Positions 11,134 through 23,969 of a stretch of 64,000 bases of DNA are shown in pieces. The notes below the pieces were generated by a model that was given only the letters and a program-made list of their open reading frames with translations, searched no databases and was not told where the DNA came from. The translations under genes were made by a program, and so were the position numbers. Each line of letters opens with the position of its first letter. The stretch's first letter is position 1. This stretch comes from Anthoceros angustus (Eukaryota; Streptophyta; Anthocerotopsida; Anthocerotales; Anthocerotaceae): contig MU008187.1 in assembly GCA_010909165.1 (NCBI GenBank), positions 252,247 to 316,246 of the forward strand. Direction: 5' to 3'.

Positions 11134-12944
11134 ATGGGGGGATCCTTGTGGCCGAGCTTGGTGCCTGCTCACGGTGCCAGGTTACGTCCCTGCCTGGGCT
11201 GGAGGGGCTGTTGCGCTGTGCCGGTGTGTCATGCCGGTGTGGGAGAAGAGTGTAAGGATGTGTTTCAACGTCACCCGTTTGTGCGTCTGGTGGAGCTTCC
11301 GACGCCCACTTCCTTGAAATCCATATCCGCCTTTGAGGTTCTGTTCTCACCACTTGCTTGTGCTGTTTATGACTGTTGACATGAGTGGATCTTGGGGAAG
11401 GATGTGCTCATGGTTGCTGTTTGTGACGGATTTTGCTAGCTAGCAGGACGAACCATCTTCCAAGATGGGTTCGTACACGGGGTGGTACGGCCAGATCTGC
11501 CACTCAAGCCTTCTTGGAGCCAGTTTCTGCGGGTATTGGGTTTCAGGGGAAAGTTTGGAGAGCTTACCCGCACTGAAATGGAAAGCACGTTAGCCTCAGC
11601 CACGGATACGAGCTTTGGTCAGAGTCAGTGGCAAGTTAGGACAGTGGCAGCCCATACTGCATCTATGCCAGAGTTGTGCAATCGGATGGTGGAAGTTGCC
11701 GGAGCAATTGAGGAGGAGGGTGGAGGAGGCTCTCTGCTGCTGCTGACTGGCGGTATGTTTCTAGCATGTAGCAACCATAATCCATGCTTCACAAAGTGCA
11801 AGGTTTGCAGGCCCTGACCGTGTGCTGGGTGCTGCAGAACATTCTTTTAGGAGATGGCCTGGTGTCAACAAGTTGCTGCCTGGGAATGCCTTCGCTCTTC
11901 TGAAGGCGGCCAGAGATCTTCGGCGGGCCGGTCACCTGGCACCAGGTATTCGGCTACACCATGATGAATGGTTTTGTTTTGTTCTTCATGTATTTTTCTC
12001 GCTTGGCCTCCATTCTCAGCTGACATGCTCTTCAGCTCAACCTGGAAGGCGTTCAGCTGTGGGCTGTGGAAAATCCTCTCACCAATCCAGTGGGTCGCAT
12101 GGAACAGAAGGTATTGCAAATGGTTGTCGCATTGCTCCCTCACCAGACATTGTCACGGTTGTCCGTTTCGTCCATGCAATGAAAAGGCTTGGTTGGCTAT
12201 CTGATGCTTCCACGCTTCCTGAGCATCTCGGTCTCAACAAGGTTCCAATTTCATGTATAAACAGATTGCAGCAGGAGCAGAGGCAATCATTCTACAACCG
12301 CCCCTGCTTCCCGATCGGTTCCAGGACTGGTGGGCTGCAGCTGATGCGAAGGGGTAACCATTCCTTATCTCGAGCTATTTATCCAGTATCCTGAGCCACT
12401 TGATGCGCATATGCATGCCAAAGAAACGCTATCGTACCAATTGTGAACATCCTTTGTTGCCAGGCTGCTGAAAAGCGCTCATGTCATTGTTGGGCTGCCT
12501 GTGATATCTTCAGCCAAGAATCTTGCCTTCTGGCTTCAGCTTACTCGAGCGGCAGGTCACATCTCTTTCAGGCAGTTTCTTGCTAGTTTGACGTCTTCCC
12601 AGTCCGTTCACTGAAGCGGGACATGCTCGTGCTTCCACACCACAGGTAAAGAGGCCGAGAGTGTGATAGCTAACTTTCTAGAAGCCGAAAGGACCCTGGA
12701 TAGAGCACAGTTGGACCTGTTTTACGAGAGCTGGAACTGCAAGCTGATCCAACTGATCAAGAGTCTGCCTGGTAAAAAGTGCATGCCTGCAACCCAACTT
12801 CGATTCTGTCCACTCATTCTGTACCCTCACTCCGCGCGTTCCCCATGTTGACACTATGCAGATGTAGCAGGGATGCACGTAATGCCCGTCACCCCGCGTG
12901 GTTGGAGGCAGTTTGCTGCACTGATCTCATCCGGAAAGATCTGA
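11134..12944 (+). CDS. Methylenetetrahydrofolate-reductase-like (FAD-linked oxidoreductase) protein
   Basis: Eight exons: 11134-11337, 11440-11752, 11838-11945, 12049-12110, 12265-12353, 12464-12555, 12646-12771 and 12862-12944. All phases agree and give about 358 residues. The C-terminal two thirds look like an MTHFR-type TIM barrel: LLLLTGEH, LPGNAFALLKAARDL, VQLWAVENPL, then MEQKIAAGAEAIILQPPLLP, which parallels the conserved Lys-x-x-AGA-x-x-IxTQ segment of MetF proteins, followed by KSAHVIVGLPVISS. The N-terminus is short and differs from classical MTHFR, and the usual eukaryotic regulatory domain is absent. The exact reaction is therefore uncertain; it may be a divergent plant paralogue. 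Exon 4's acceptor (cctggaag|GC) was chosen because it alone keeps APGVQLWAVENP in frame. Exon 1 is the least secure part. Confidence 0.72.
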
Positions 12945-14528
12945 AGGAAGCAAGCAACGTGAGTCCCCTCAAGTCAAAAGCAGAGATGCAGTAGAAGACT
13001 TGGCTTGCGGATTAGTTACCCTGGCCCTGGATTGCAGGCATGATCGCAAGCGGGGTGGTGCAAGGTGCAAGGTGCAAGTACCTACATGCACTGGTCGTGA
13101 TCCTGCACTTTTGGGAGGACCCGAGTGGGTTTTGTAGTATTCCGCGCATGCGGCCCATGGGGTGCCTGCTTGATACCGGCATCACCTGCATTGCTTGCCG
13201 TAGCCTGTACTTGCAAGGGTTTCTGTGGCCTTGCCACCCTTGTCGGGCTCGGAAGGATGTGCACATGGACAGGGGAGAGTGTGTGGCAGCCTGCAGGGCA
13301 TGCCTGTAAGCATGCCCTGTAATTTCCGTGAAGGACATCTCGGGGCCTGGATCCCTTTACAGAACGCCACAGCTGGGTCTCCCGGGCATGTACAGAATTG
13401 CATTGACTTGAGAGGAGGGGGTGTGGCTGGATTGTTGTTTGCTGCTCACTCAGATGCAAGAGCGTGTCCGCAGCACAAGCCGCGGTGGATGAATGATGGA
13501 TCCGGCTTGATGACCACCGTGCCTCGCCCTAACCGTGGGCCACGTGCGGATGCTATGCGTCGCATCGAGCAGCAAAGCGCTGGTTAAAGCAAACCAGCAA
13601 GCTGCCGATTTGATTACTGGGCTAATCGGCTCCGCCAGCTTTTGGGCGACAGGGTGATGGGAATCATGTGCTCTGGCCCGGCCTTTCCCCATCACCAAAG
13701 GCAGTGAAGCTTCTCCATTCCTTCCCCCATTTACTCCCCCCTGCAACTCTGCACCTCCTTCCCTTGGCATCTCTTTACACCGCAACGATGAGAGCATACG
13801 AGACGCCTCCCGGTTCAGCCATTTCACGTATTTCTCGACGCCTGTGTGCTCGAGGCATGCGTACTGCGCCCCAGGCCATTAATTCCCCGAGCATGGCAGC
13901 CCGCTGGTGTACATACATACGCGCAAAGACGCGATGTGAGCTGGAGAGTCGACCGACAGAATGATGGCCTCCCAGCATTCAACATACCCACCCATCACAT
14001 TACATGCGTATGCATGCGCGCTCCTGCAGCTCCTCCACTCCCCACGCCTGGTTGACCTCACCCCTTCCGCTCTTCCCCTCTCCCGCCTCTCTCCTTCCTG
14101 CTCTTCCTCTCTTCCCGCGCGTCATTTGTCATTTTAGGGTTTCGTCCGGTAAAACGGTGGTCGAACGCCGGTCGCCCCGGTCACCGCGATTGCCGTTGGG
14201 ATGCCTCCTGTTTATTCCCAGATCCCGATGATTCGTTTGAGACGTGAAGCGACAGGAGGGCCGGAGGGCCGGAGGGCCGAGGGCCGAGAGGGCCGAGGGC
14301 GATCCCGCCATTCGCGTAACTGTGTAAACTTGTTATTTGACATTGCGCGGGATTCCAGGCCTTTAGCGCCGATATCAAATCTCTCGGGATGCGTGCCCAG
14401 GCTTCCCAGCGTCTCATTAGGTTGTTAGGTTCACCCATCTTGTCCGCCGATTTATGGCTTCGATACGGTTCTCTCTGCTGGATACAATTCGTCGCGCTAT
14501 CAGCATGTGCTACATGATTTACACGACA
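12945..14528. other. Gene-free region downstream of the MTHFR-like gene
   Basis: Only short open frames without domains. There are purine/pyrimidine-rich tracts near 13740 and 14050-14120, and a GC-rich ggccggagggccgagg repeat near 14257-14300. No tRNA or coding exon was found. Confidence 0.5.
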
Positions 14529-14529
14529 G

Positions 14530-14870
14530 GATTGAATGGCACCGGTTTAGCTCTCCATTGCAATCCTATGATATGTAAATGGGTTTTTCACATCCCTATG
14601 TGACTGACTGTGAAGTAGGGCTCCATGTTGAGGACAAGATTCGTGAGTTTGTCAACATTTCTTACATGTTGGGAAGAAGAATTCTACTGTACATTGAGGT
14701 ATTGAATGGTATGGATTGTGGAGTAGAGCGGCATCTGGAGGACGAGATTCATCAAGCTTATCAGCATCTCTTCCATGTTGAGAAGAAGAATTGTATTGCA
14801 TGTTAAGGGATTGAATGGTATGATATGGAGAGAAGAGGAACACAATGGGCTCCGTGTTGAGGACGAGAGT
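14530..14870. repeat. Degenerate tandem repeat, unit about 110 bp
   Basis: Segments around (a)gggattgaatggtatg, a geneless spacer and catgttgaggacgag-type motifs recur three or four times with diverged spacing. This appears to be an old tandem duplication. Confidence 0.6.
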
Positions 14871-17520
14871 TGATGGGAGTCTGATAGAGTAACAACGTTG
14901 CGACGCGGTATGGCCTTCCGAAAAGATGGGGACAGCGGGGTCATGCATAAGGTTCCTGTACAGGAAGACGGCGTCCGCCACCGGCGGTCCGCCATGTCGA
15001 CCGCGCGGGGTCGCGTGGGTCGCCGGTGTCGGCTCGAACACAGCGACTGCTTGACCGCACCGGTAGTCGGCGCCTAATAAAAAGAGCTTTCTTGTCTCAA
15101 GTAGCGTCCGGATCAAACCGGGTTCCGACACCTGAGCGCCGACCAACGGTCGCAACGACACGGCACCGGCGTCCGGGGGCGCGTGGCGGTCACTGCAACG
15201 GAGACGGTGGGCATGACAACGGTGACGGTGTCGCTGTCTTCCCGTTCGCCAAAAAGCGCGAAAATGTGATGGCGGTGTGATCAGAGCCGTGGTTGATGTG
15301 GACCGGGTAAAGTGGCCATGTGCCCCAGATCCCCAGCTTTGCACATGGGAGCGGACGCGTCCCTCGAGCAGCTTCTCGGCCCCGCGGTGGCGTGCTGGGC
15401 TGGGCTACCCAGTACCTCCTGTCCCGGTCACCCCGCGCGTGAGTTTAAACCGGCTCGTGAGTTTACCCGGGCTCCCCATCCTAGAGAGAGAAGGCCGCGT
15501 TAATGGCGCAGTAAAAGCGCGGTCCCCTCGCTGCCGTGCAGGCAGGCGTGCAACCGTGCGGCCAACCGCACAGTGGGGAGGTGAGGTCAGCGGTTCGAGT
15601 TCACCGGAACTGCCCGCCGCCGACTTTCCTCCTCCTCATGTTTCATGTACCCAAACGCTAACTCTGGCCTCATCAAATTCGACATCCATTTTTGTGCTTC
15701 TCATCATCTCCTTGTGCACCCGAACTCGCAGCTCCTTCAACCACTGCTTTCAGCCAAGCCGGTGAACGTGCCGGCAACGCTGTTGCATGTTATTGGTAGC
15801 TTCGATCACTCGAGTTGTATCAATCCATTGTTTTGCAGGTGGGTGGCCTGGCCTGCCCTTCTCCAAGAGGCCTTAGCTTCATTTCATTTCACTTCGATTC
15901 AATTGATGTACATACTTCAGAACATGGTGTTAGCGATGATCCAAAGAGCAACTTACTTTCACATAGGGCCAGAGCTTCAAGTCCCACGGCCCGATCCAAC
16001 AAAAGGAGACATATTGATTAAGTGCCCAGATCGACCGCATTGTCTTGTAGCCAGGCCATGGTCGAGTTAATGCCGCCCAAATGCGCATGATGAGGCCCAT
16101 TTATGCCCTGCAACTGATTCCGGCTGAGCTGGCGCAAAGCCGTTGTGCCTCTCGTGACCGGTATGGCCGGTATCTCGGTTACAGGGAACCAGGGTCAGGG
16201 GCTTGGACACTTTTCAAGAGAAAAGCAGCACATGAAGGCGTTCACGAGGGAGAGGGGTACTGTTGACTTGCGACGTCAGCACGTCACCTTTTGAGACTGG
16301 ACGGGACGGGACGGGAAGGGAAGGGAAGGGAGGGAAGGGAAGGGAAGAGGCGGAACGGGACGGGACGGGACGGGACGAGGTGGGTCCGTGACCGTATCAT
16401 ACACGTTTGGCCTCGCGAAGTCGCCCGGGGACGCGGTCCCGTTCCGTTCATCGCTTTCGCATTTATTCCCATTCCCTTCCCATGGACGCATCGTCTGCGT
16501 TGTAGAGCCCGGCACGTCATCGGCCCATCCGGCACATGCCACATGCCACATGCCACATGCCACATGCCACATGCATGCCGGCCGCGGTTCGAACCCCAGG
16601 AGCGGGTTATGTGTAACCACTGGGCGGAATGAAGGTGGCGTGTGCCATGTCAACGGGATACGGCGCTCCCGTGAGGCATCATAACGGAGCCTGTCCCGCA
16701 TGGAAGGATGGAATCATGGAATGGATGGCCATCCAGGTCCCATCTGCCCATCCCCATCCCATGCCATGTCATCCCGTGCCATGCCACCGCATCATGCATG
16801 TCCATGCAGGACGTGATACGGCCGCTCCCTTCCACTTACCGCCACCCAAATGCCCCGCCATGCCGGCTTACCCAGATGGTGACGGGTTTAATAAACCCCG
16901 TGTGGGCGTGTGGGCTCCTTTCAGGCTTTCAGTGCGTGGCCCCACTTTAGACTTTGGGACGACTTATGCCAAGGTAGCTCGGTCCACTTTCCTTCAAGTA
17001 CTGGACTTACTGATAAATTATTAAATAAATAATTACACATTTTATTAAATAAATAGAGACGGGATGAACCCATCTACCATAAAACAAGTTGAGAATCCCT
17101 TGAGTCACAAAGAAACAGTACCTAGGCTCCATACATGAAAGAAGAGTAGCTATATTTCATACCCAAGCTATATGTCGCTATACATGTTTGGACCTAGTTT
17201 GTGTGGTGCATACCTAGAGTCATCTATGGCACTGATTTAATTATTCATGAATCCTTACACTTAGGATGATGTTCATGTATCAAGTTTTGTAGATATCTAT
17301 GTATAAGAAAACTACGTCTAATGTTGTGAGATGAGGAATCTTATGATGGTAAAAGGGTTCATCCTATTTCCATAGTAAATGAGTATATCCTATTGCTTTG
17401 TTTTACATTCTCGGTAAGATGAGGGAATCCGAGAGTCCTTCGTTCGTGGCGGAGAATGTGCTCTCTGACATGGAATAGTTTAAGGCAAGAATCAAACATT
17501 CATTGTCGGCAGTTAGTATA
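14871..17520. other. Repeat-rich intergenic region
   Basis: No gene recognised. It contains a G/A-rich microsatellite of gggac/gggaa pentamers (about 16298-16378), five to six copies of the 7-mer acatgcc (about 16532-16570) and a run of ccatcccatgccatg-type words (about 16730-16805). Two sequences resembling tRNA T-arms, at 15592 and 16583, lack the rest of a cloverleaf. Confidence 0.55.
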
Positions 17521-17521
17521 G

Positions 17522-17935
17522 CATGTGCTCAGGAGAGTGGAGAAAGTAGATGAGATCCCTCTTGCAGTCCGGCCTTCTTCCGAGCGGCCCGGACTCCTTC
17601 TTACGAGGAGTCCGGCCTTCTTACCAGCAATGGTGTACGTGTGTACATGCCTGTGCCCGAGTTGTGGTCCTTTATTCCGGACTAGTCTTTGCAGCTAGTA
17701 GGTTTAGTAGTGACTAGTGGGTGCGCCATGTGCTCGAGAGTGGAGAAAGTAGATGAGATCCCTCTTGCAGTCCGGCCTTCTTCGGCGGCCCGGACTCCTT
17801 CTTCACGAGGAGTCCGGCCTTCTTACCGACAATGGTGTGTGTGTACATGCTGCGAGTTGTGGTCCTTTATTCCGGACTAGTCTTTGCAGCTAGTAGGTTT
17901 AGTAGTGACTAGTGGGTGCTGCCATGTGCTCCGAT
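17522..17935. repeat. Tandem duplication (about 205 bp) with internal hairpin
   Basis: Two copies, starting near 17525 and 17731, share gagagtggagaaagtagatg and continue to tagtgactagtgggtgc. Each contains ggactccttctt followed by acgaggagtcc, which can fold into a stem. The copies differ by small indels. Confidence 0.85.
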
Positions 17936-18335
17936 AAATGAGATCCTTGTTGGGGTCCTTCCTCCGCTCCTTCCTTCCCCGCCAGGACTCTCTGTTACGC
18001 GAAGGTATGTTTGTCAATGTACAGGATGTACACGCATGCATTACTAGTGCGTGAAACGTCACACGAAAGGACTCCATCAAGCAGCCTAAACCTAGTACAG
18101 GTACGAAGAGGCCCACCAGCGATTGAGTGAAGTGGTCAGATCTTTTAGGTGTGATGTGCAGAAGTCCTGACAAGTGTCATAATAGTCTCGACACAAAGCG
18201 GAGTCACCAAGAATACGCGTCACTTCACTACAACTGGCACAGGCATAGATGCACAGATACAGAAGTGTAGATGCGATGCGATGGGATCCTCTCCGTATGC
18301 TTACACAGGAAAACTTGAAAAAATTGGCTTCGTAC

Positions 18336-18600
18336 TCCTTTGCTCTGACGAGATGTAAGTTTGCTATGCTCTCTTCTGCTCTCCTCTGCTCTGACTAGAC
18401 GTAGGCTCGCTATGCTCTCTTCTGCTCCTTTGCTCTGACGAGATGTAAGCTTGCTATGCTCTCTTCTGCTCTCCTCTGCTCTGACTAGACGTAGGCTCGC
18501 TATGCTCTCTTCTGCTCTCCTCTGCTCTGACTAGACGTAGGCTTGCTATGCTCTCTTCTGCTCTGATTAAATGTAAGCTTACTTTGCTCTCTTGTGCTCG
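18336..18600. repeat. Tandem repeat of tgctctcttctgctct units
   Basis: Alternating sub-units of about 35-50 bp built on gctatgctctcttctgctc and ctgactagacgtaggctcg give a higher-order period near 85 bp. The minus-strand open frame here (repeating RAEESIASL) is a product of the repeat. Confidence 0.85.
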
Positions 18601-20633
18601 ACGAAAGGTCATATTGACAAAGCAACTATGACTCATACTAAAGGAAGGTAACATTGACAAAGCTCTTGTTCCGTAATACGAAACGGAGTCGGAGATTAGA
18701 TATATGGGTAAGCATTGGCAGAGGGGGGGGATTGTGGGTTGTGGGTTGTGGAGGGGAGGCTTACATGTGTAGTTATGTGGATGTTACGGTGTTACGGTGT
18801 TACGGAGGACCATGATTTGTTTCCCAACAGAAGAGTCCAGCCGGCCGTGATGTGGTGCTAATCCAAAGTCAAATTGTGGTTACACCGGTGCTCGGAATTA
18901 AAGTCGGCCGTGCGGCGTTTCAATCCGAAGTTGGTCACACGATTTTCCCTCAGATCGTGAATGAGGTGAAGGCAGGCTTGCAGAGGCCTGCCCGTCCCTG
19001 CCTCTGGGCGCCGGCTGGCTGTGCGCCTCCTCTGCCATGTCCCAGCGCCTTCACGCTCCAATTACACCTCGGGACAGCTTGCAAGCACTGCCTCCCCCGT
19101 CGCTCTTGGATTGTGTTAAGGTCAATCCAGCTTGATTGACCTGAGCGACCTGAGCCCGCTCAGTCGGTGCGCACTGCACACTGCACACTGCACACTGCCC
19201 AGCTTTCCGCTGTCCTTTTCCCGGATGCATAAGCCTCAAGAGCTCCCCCTCAATGCCCAATGCCTTTATCAGCCCTCCTCCCCGGGCCTCATGAATCGCC
19301 CGCCTCGCTGCGCTTCTTCTATCCTATTCTGCCCTTCTCTCTATCTCTGTGCTGTGCGGTGCTGTGCTGTTCTCTTCTGTGCTGCTAGTGGTGGTGCCCG
19401 CGCACACGCACTTGTTGCAAACAAACCCAATTCCATCCCTCTCTCTATCCATCACCATCACCATCGGTAGGATCGGCTGATCATCCTCGACGGGGCCACC
19501 AGAGATTTGCACTCGGGTCCCAACCCAACCCAACCCAGCCCACCCAATACAACACAACCCAAGCCTTAGCCGAGACCAGAGCTTTCCTCACATCCGCTGT
19601 TACAGTAGCTACTTACACCTGTGGGTTGTGGGTTGATTGAAATCAGCCAGCAAAATGCAAGGCAGCTGCGAGCAGCGAGCTCGCATGCGCATAGATTGAC
19701 TTCCTTCACCCACAGTGTTAGCAAGGCTAAGCCCGGGCAGGGAGGGAGGAGTGCTGTACAGCCAGGTCTTTCTTACCTGTCTTGTCTGAAATTACCTCTG
19801 TACCACACACTCCGAGCCCAGGGCCAAGCCCGGGCCGGGCCGGGCCGGGGGCTGGCTGGGCTGGGCTGAGGGCTTTCCTTCTCTCTCCCTCCCCGCGCCT
19901 TTCCTTCTTCTTCCCCTCCTTCTTCCGCTGCCACTTCTTCTGCCTCTGCCGCCTTCTGCTCTCTCTGCTGTGCTGGGCTGTGCTCTGCTGTCGAAAACTT
20001 GTGCACCGCACAGGGCCCTGCATTCCTGCTTCCTGCCTACCTCCATCTGTCCACTCCTCAGAGTCCGTCCATCCTGGGGATCCCAGTTTTTCTTCTTCCT
20101 CTCCTGCATCCACCGAGCTCGGTTTTTACTCTCGCCTCTCTCACCCCGAGCCCCGGGAGCGGAGCTTTCCTCGAGCCTCAGGTCAACCCTTGCAAGCGAG
20201 TGCTACAAGGAGAGCCTTTATGAGCTCCGCTGGAAAGGAGAGAGGCGCATGGAGTATAAGAAGGCTCTAGGATCTCACCTTCCTCACCACAACAACCATT
20301 CCACAGCAGCAGTCAAACACTTGCAATTGCAAATGCAATCGCAATTTCTTGCCTGCTAGCCTTCCCTGCGCATGCGCAGGCCTCCCTCGCTCCCCCCCTC
20401 CATGACACACTTCACGCTCCTCCTCATTTCAATTGCGCATTGCCTTGCTCGGGCCCTGCAATCCGCACCTCCAGCTTCCCTTGTAGTGCGGTAGGAAACT
20501 CTCAGAGAGCGCCTCCGGGAACTCCATAGCTGTAGAGCGCCAGCTCGCTCTGCTGCTGTGCTGGTGTAGCCTGCTTGCAAAGCAAGCCCTCCAACTGGTT
20601 CGGAACAGCTCACAGCTGATTCGGAGGCTGAAG
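18601..20633. other. Upstream region of the MYB gene
   Basis: No protein gene recognised. The last 700 bp are C/T-rich with several short upstream open frames, consistent with a long MYB 5' leader and promoter. Small repeats include ttgtgggttgtgggttg (near 18735), tgttacgg x3 (near 18783) and gcacact x3 (near 19172). Confidence 0.5.
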
Positions 20634-23421
20634 ATGGGGAGGACGCCCTGTTGCGATAAGGATCTGGGCCTTAAGAAGGGGCCATGGACCCCGGACGAGG
20701 ACCAGATTTTGGTCGACTACATCCGCCGGCATGGAACTCACGGCAGCTGGAGAGCGCTGCCCAAAAACGCTGGTAATTTCATCACCCTCCTCCTTGAATT
20801 CCTCACTGCCCACAAAACGCGCCTCCCCGGAGAGGCCTTCACTAGTGGTCGTCGTCGTCGTCGTCTGTGTCATTTTCCTCTCCAAGAGGAGGGCAGCTAG
20901 GCCAGCACTGTTTGTGGAGTTTCCGTATGAATTGTTATGATCTGCGTCCGCTGTGAGAGGGAAGAGCTGCCTCTGCCTTGAGCATTCTGTTTTGAATGGT
21001 GAGCAAATGTTGCTTGCAAGGAGTCCCTAGAGTTGCCCTCTTGCTTGGTCGATTGAGGCTTGCGCAACGATTTCTGCTGCATGGAGAACGGTTATGGTCG
21101 CCAGCCAATGGGGAAACTGCAGTCACTTGACAGTTGTTTATGCATAAATGTGAGCCAGGCTTGTTGAGATGCGGGAAGAGTTGCCGCCTGAGATGGACCA
21201 ATTACCTGCGGCCTGACATCAAGCGGGGGAACTTCTCGCTGGAGGAAGAGCAGCTCATCATCAGCCTGCACGCAGTGCTTGGCAACAGGTACTTCCAGAC
21301 TCCAGAAACTGTGAACACGGACTTTTCAGAGTGTGAGCCTCCAGGATCGTCTTCCTGAAGCAACACCGCTTGTGGGTCTCAAGAAGACGATCCCGGAGCG
21401 ACAGTTTGGAGGGATGTTGATGATCTTCTGAAGCTAACCTGGAGACGTTGATGTGGTTGATGTGTAGATGGTCTGCTATCGCTGCGCATTTGCCTGGACG
21501 CACAGACAACGAGATCAAGAATTTCTGGAACACCCACCTGAAGAAGCGCTTCAGCGGAGTGCCGTTCCACATCAGGAAGCCGACCTTCAGCGATCTGCTC
21601 AACGGGCCCAATCCGGTCGCAGCGTACCTCACCAGCAGCTACAACAACTGCCTGTCTCAGATGATTGCCAATGGCAGCATGTCGCAGCACTGGGATGAGG
21701 CCGCCCGGCTCTCTGGCCAGCTCCAGACACTTGCTTCCACTTCCTCCTTCAACGCGTTGCAGCACCAGGCCGTAGCGCATCCAGCTGCTGCTTCGAGCTC
21801 CTCCTCTGCTGTTTGCTTCAATCAGCCGTCTACGTTTGGTGCAGCTGTGAACAAGGCTTCTGGAGGGGGTGCGGATGCGGAGGGAGCCAGACAGAGAGCT
21901 TCCACTGCTTCCAGAGCCATTCTCAGGGCCCTGAAGAGCTGCGGGGACCACACCCCACATCAGCATGGCTTCCAGGCTCCGAGCTACTCAGACGGTTTGG
22001 GTGGTACAATTCCTGCAGTGGGCTCTCTTCTCGTGCCAGATCACGGCCATGGCCAGCAGGACAGTTTCCTTGGAAGACTGCACAACCTGGATGCTTCTGC
22101 TTCGCAGCAAGCTGCAGACGGCAGCATGTTCCACCACATGCAGGGAGGGAACCCAGGCTGGTTCAACTCCTCGGCTGGAGCGAACACAGCTTTCCTCAGA
22201 GCAATCAGATCACAGCAGATGAGCCAGATGAACCAGATGAACTGCACTGGCAGCGCAGGCATGGCAGCTTCCAGGGCGGATTATGGTAATAACTGTGGCA
22301 ACTTCCTGAGCGCCGGCTTCAAAGATCTGGATGACAACTGCAGCGCCGTGCTGTCGAGGAGCACCTTCGAAGTTCCGCAAGTTCCCAATCAGATGATAGG
22401 GCCTGTGGAAGGATATTTTGGATCAAACAGGCAGGCGGGCGGTACGAACTTCGGTGCCGAGGGACTCCAGAGTGAAGGGTCCGACGCTGATCGAGCCTTT
22501 CATCTTCAGAATCTACAGCAGAACAGCGGCGACGTCTTGCACATGGCACAGAACATGCATACCAGTGGAAGCTTGGACTTGTCCAAGCTGTGGCAGGAGT
22601 GGGATCAGTCATCGATGGGGGCCACTCCGATGGCTGTGAAGCGAGGGCAGGACCAGCCCATCTTTGTGTCAGGGCAGATGGTTCACAGCTCCTCTCCGGA
22701 CATGGCAGGAGCTGCCTCGGACTCCATGATATCTAACGGGAGCAGCAGCGCCACTTTCATGCACCAACAGGCAACGGATTTGATGTCAGGGCCTGTGAAG
22801 GTAGAGCAGGTGGACGGATCTTCCATCCGCTCCAGCCCAGCAAGCTCCTCCCTCAACTCCTCTCTCGGGTACAGTCCTTGCAGTTCTGGCGCTGTGGATT
22901 TTTTACCTCCACCGTCCACCATGGAATGTTTAACCACATCCGGGATGAGCTCTCTCTGCGCTCCATCGTCTATGGAGCACATGACTATGAAGAGCTCCGA
23001 GATGGAGGATGCGTTCAGGAGCACGTTTCTCGCAGCCCAGCAGACAACGTCCATCTCGGACATAATTGATGGCGGCTCCTGCGACGGCAACCTTATGGTG
23101 CAGCAATTTTCAGGCCTAGCCAGCCCTTCATGTGACCAGCTCTTCGGCTATTCTGGGCGGATGTCTGGCATCCCTGCCCCCGATGTGATGACCATGCAGA
23201 GCACCGGGGGTTCCACCATAAACGGCACCATCTCTAGCAGCTTGTCTACATATGACAGCCCCGGCAACGACGTCACATGGACAGGCAACGACATTCAGCT
23301 TGGTGGGGATCCTAGTGGCATGAGCTCTAGTTCTGGCATGACCTGCGCCAGCAGACAGACTTACTGGAGCGACATGCTCAATATCGTTGGGATGCCTTCT
23401 TCCTCCGCAGCTCAAAGCTGA
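20634..23421 (+). CDS. R2R3-MYB transcription factor
   Basis: Three exons, 20634-20772, 21159-21288 and 21468-23421, give about 740 residues. The two intron positions within the MYB domain are those usual for plant R2R3-MYBs. R2 has the regular tryptophans ([29 protein letters not shown]). In R3 the first Trp is replaced by Phe as usual ([12 protein letters not shown]), followed by [20 protein letters not shown]. The N-terminus [16 protein letters not shown] places it near the subgroup 9/10/11-type clade. The long third exon encodes a Ser/Gln/Gly/Met-rich activation-type tail ending in a [10 protein letters not shown] motif. It lacks the bHLH-interaction signature expected in R3 of flavonoid MYBs. 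At 740 residues it is about twice the length common in seed plants, as often seen in early-diverging plants. Its target genes cannot be inferred from sequence. Confidence 0.93.
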
Positions 23422-23964
23422 CAGATTTCGTGAACACAGATGATCAGCTGTGGCTTTATTTATTCTTCTTCCACGAAGCATGCAATTGCGACTTCAGGAA
23501 TCTCGAGTTTCTCTCAGAGTTCCTAGCGCTGGTAACACTTTGCTGAGTTGTTTGCGTCTAGGAAGGGTGTCGAATGCTGGACTTAGCCAGGTGATAGCGT
23601 TGTGTCTCCGGATTCTGGATTGAGTCCATACACGCTAGCTAGACTGCTCCGGATGGTTTGATAAACTATTTGATCTATGTTGTACAGCATATAATCATCG
23701 ATTTTTTTTGTATAAAGAAACATTCGCTGTCTTGCTCAGGACTAGCTTACCACGTACTGCGACAGTGCAAGGTAAGGTTGTGTGCACGAGCTCTTTGTTG
23801 CTTGTATGTATGTGGGTATCCAAGGTAGGAGAGACGAGGTCAGCTGTGCAACGACACAAACAAAGTCCTGGCTTCACGTCCTTACGAGGAACATCGCCTA
23901 CAGACCTAACAGGAGACCGGATCGCAAGGAGCATGTGCAGCTCTCTGCTAGATCTCTGCAGCAC
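23422..23964. other. MYB 3' flank
   Basis: Probable 3' UTR and spacer. A T-rich run lies near 23702. No gene seen. Confidence 0.5.
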
Positions 23965-23969
23965 TCAAG

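Noticed and set aside
14652-15344. 230-codon minus-strand frame
   Set aside because: No domain; overlaps degenerate repeats; composition not protein-like.
15590-15612. Possible tRNA T-arm (ggttcgagttcaccgg), also 16583-16598
   Set aside because: No acceptor stem, D-arm or anticodon arm can be formed upstream.
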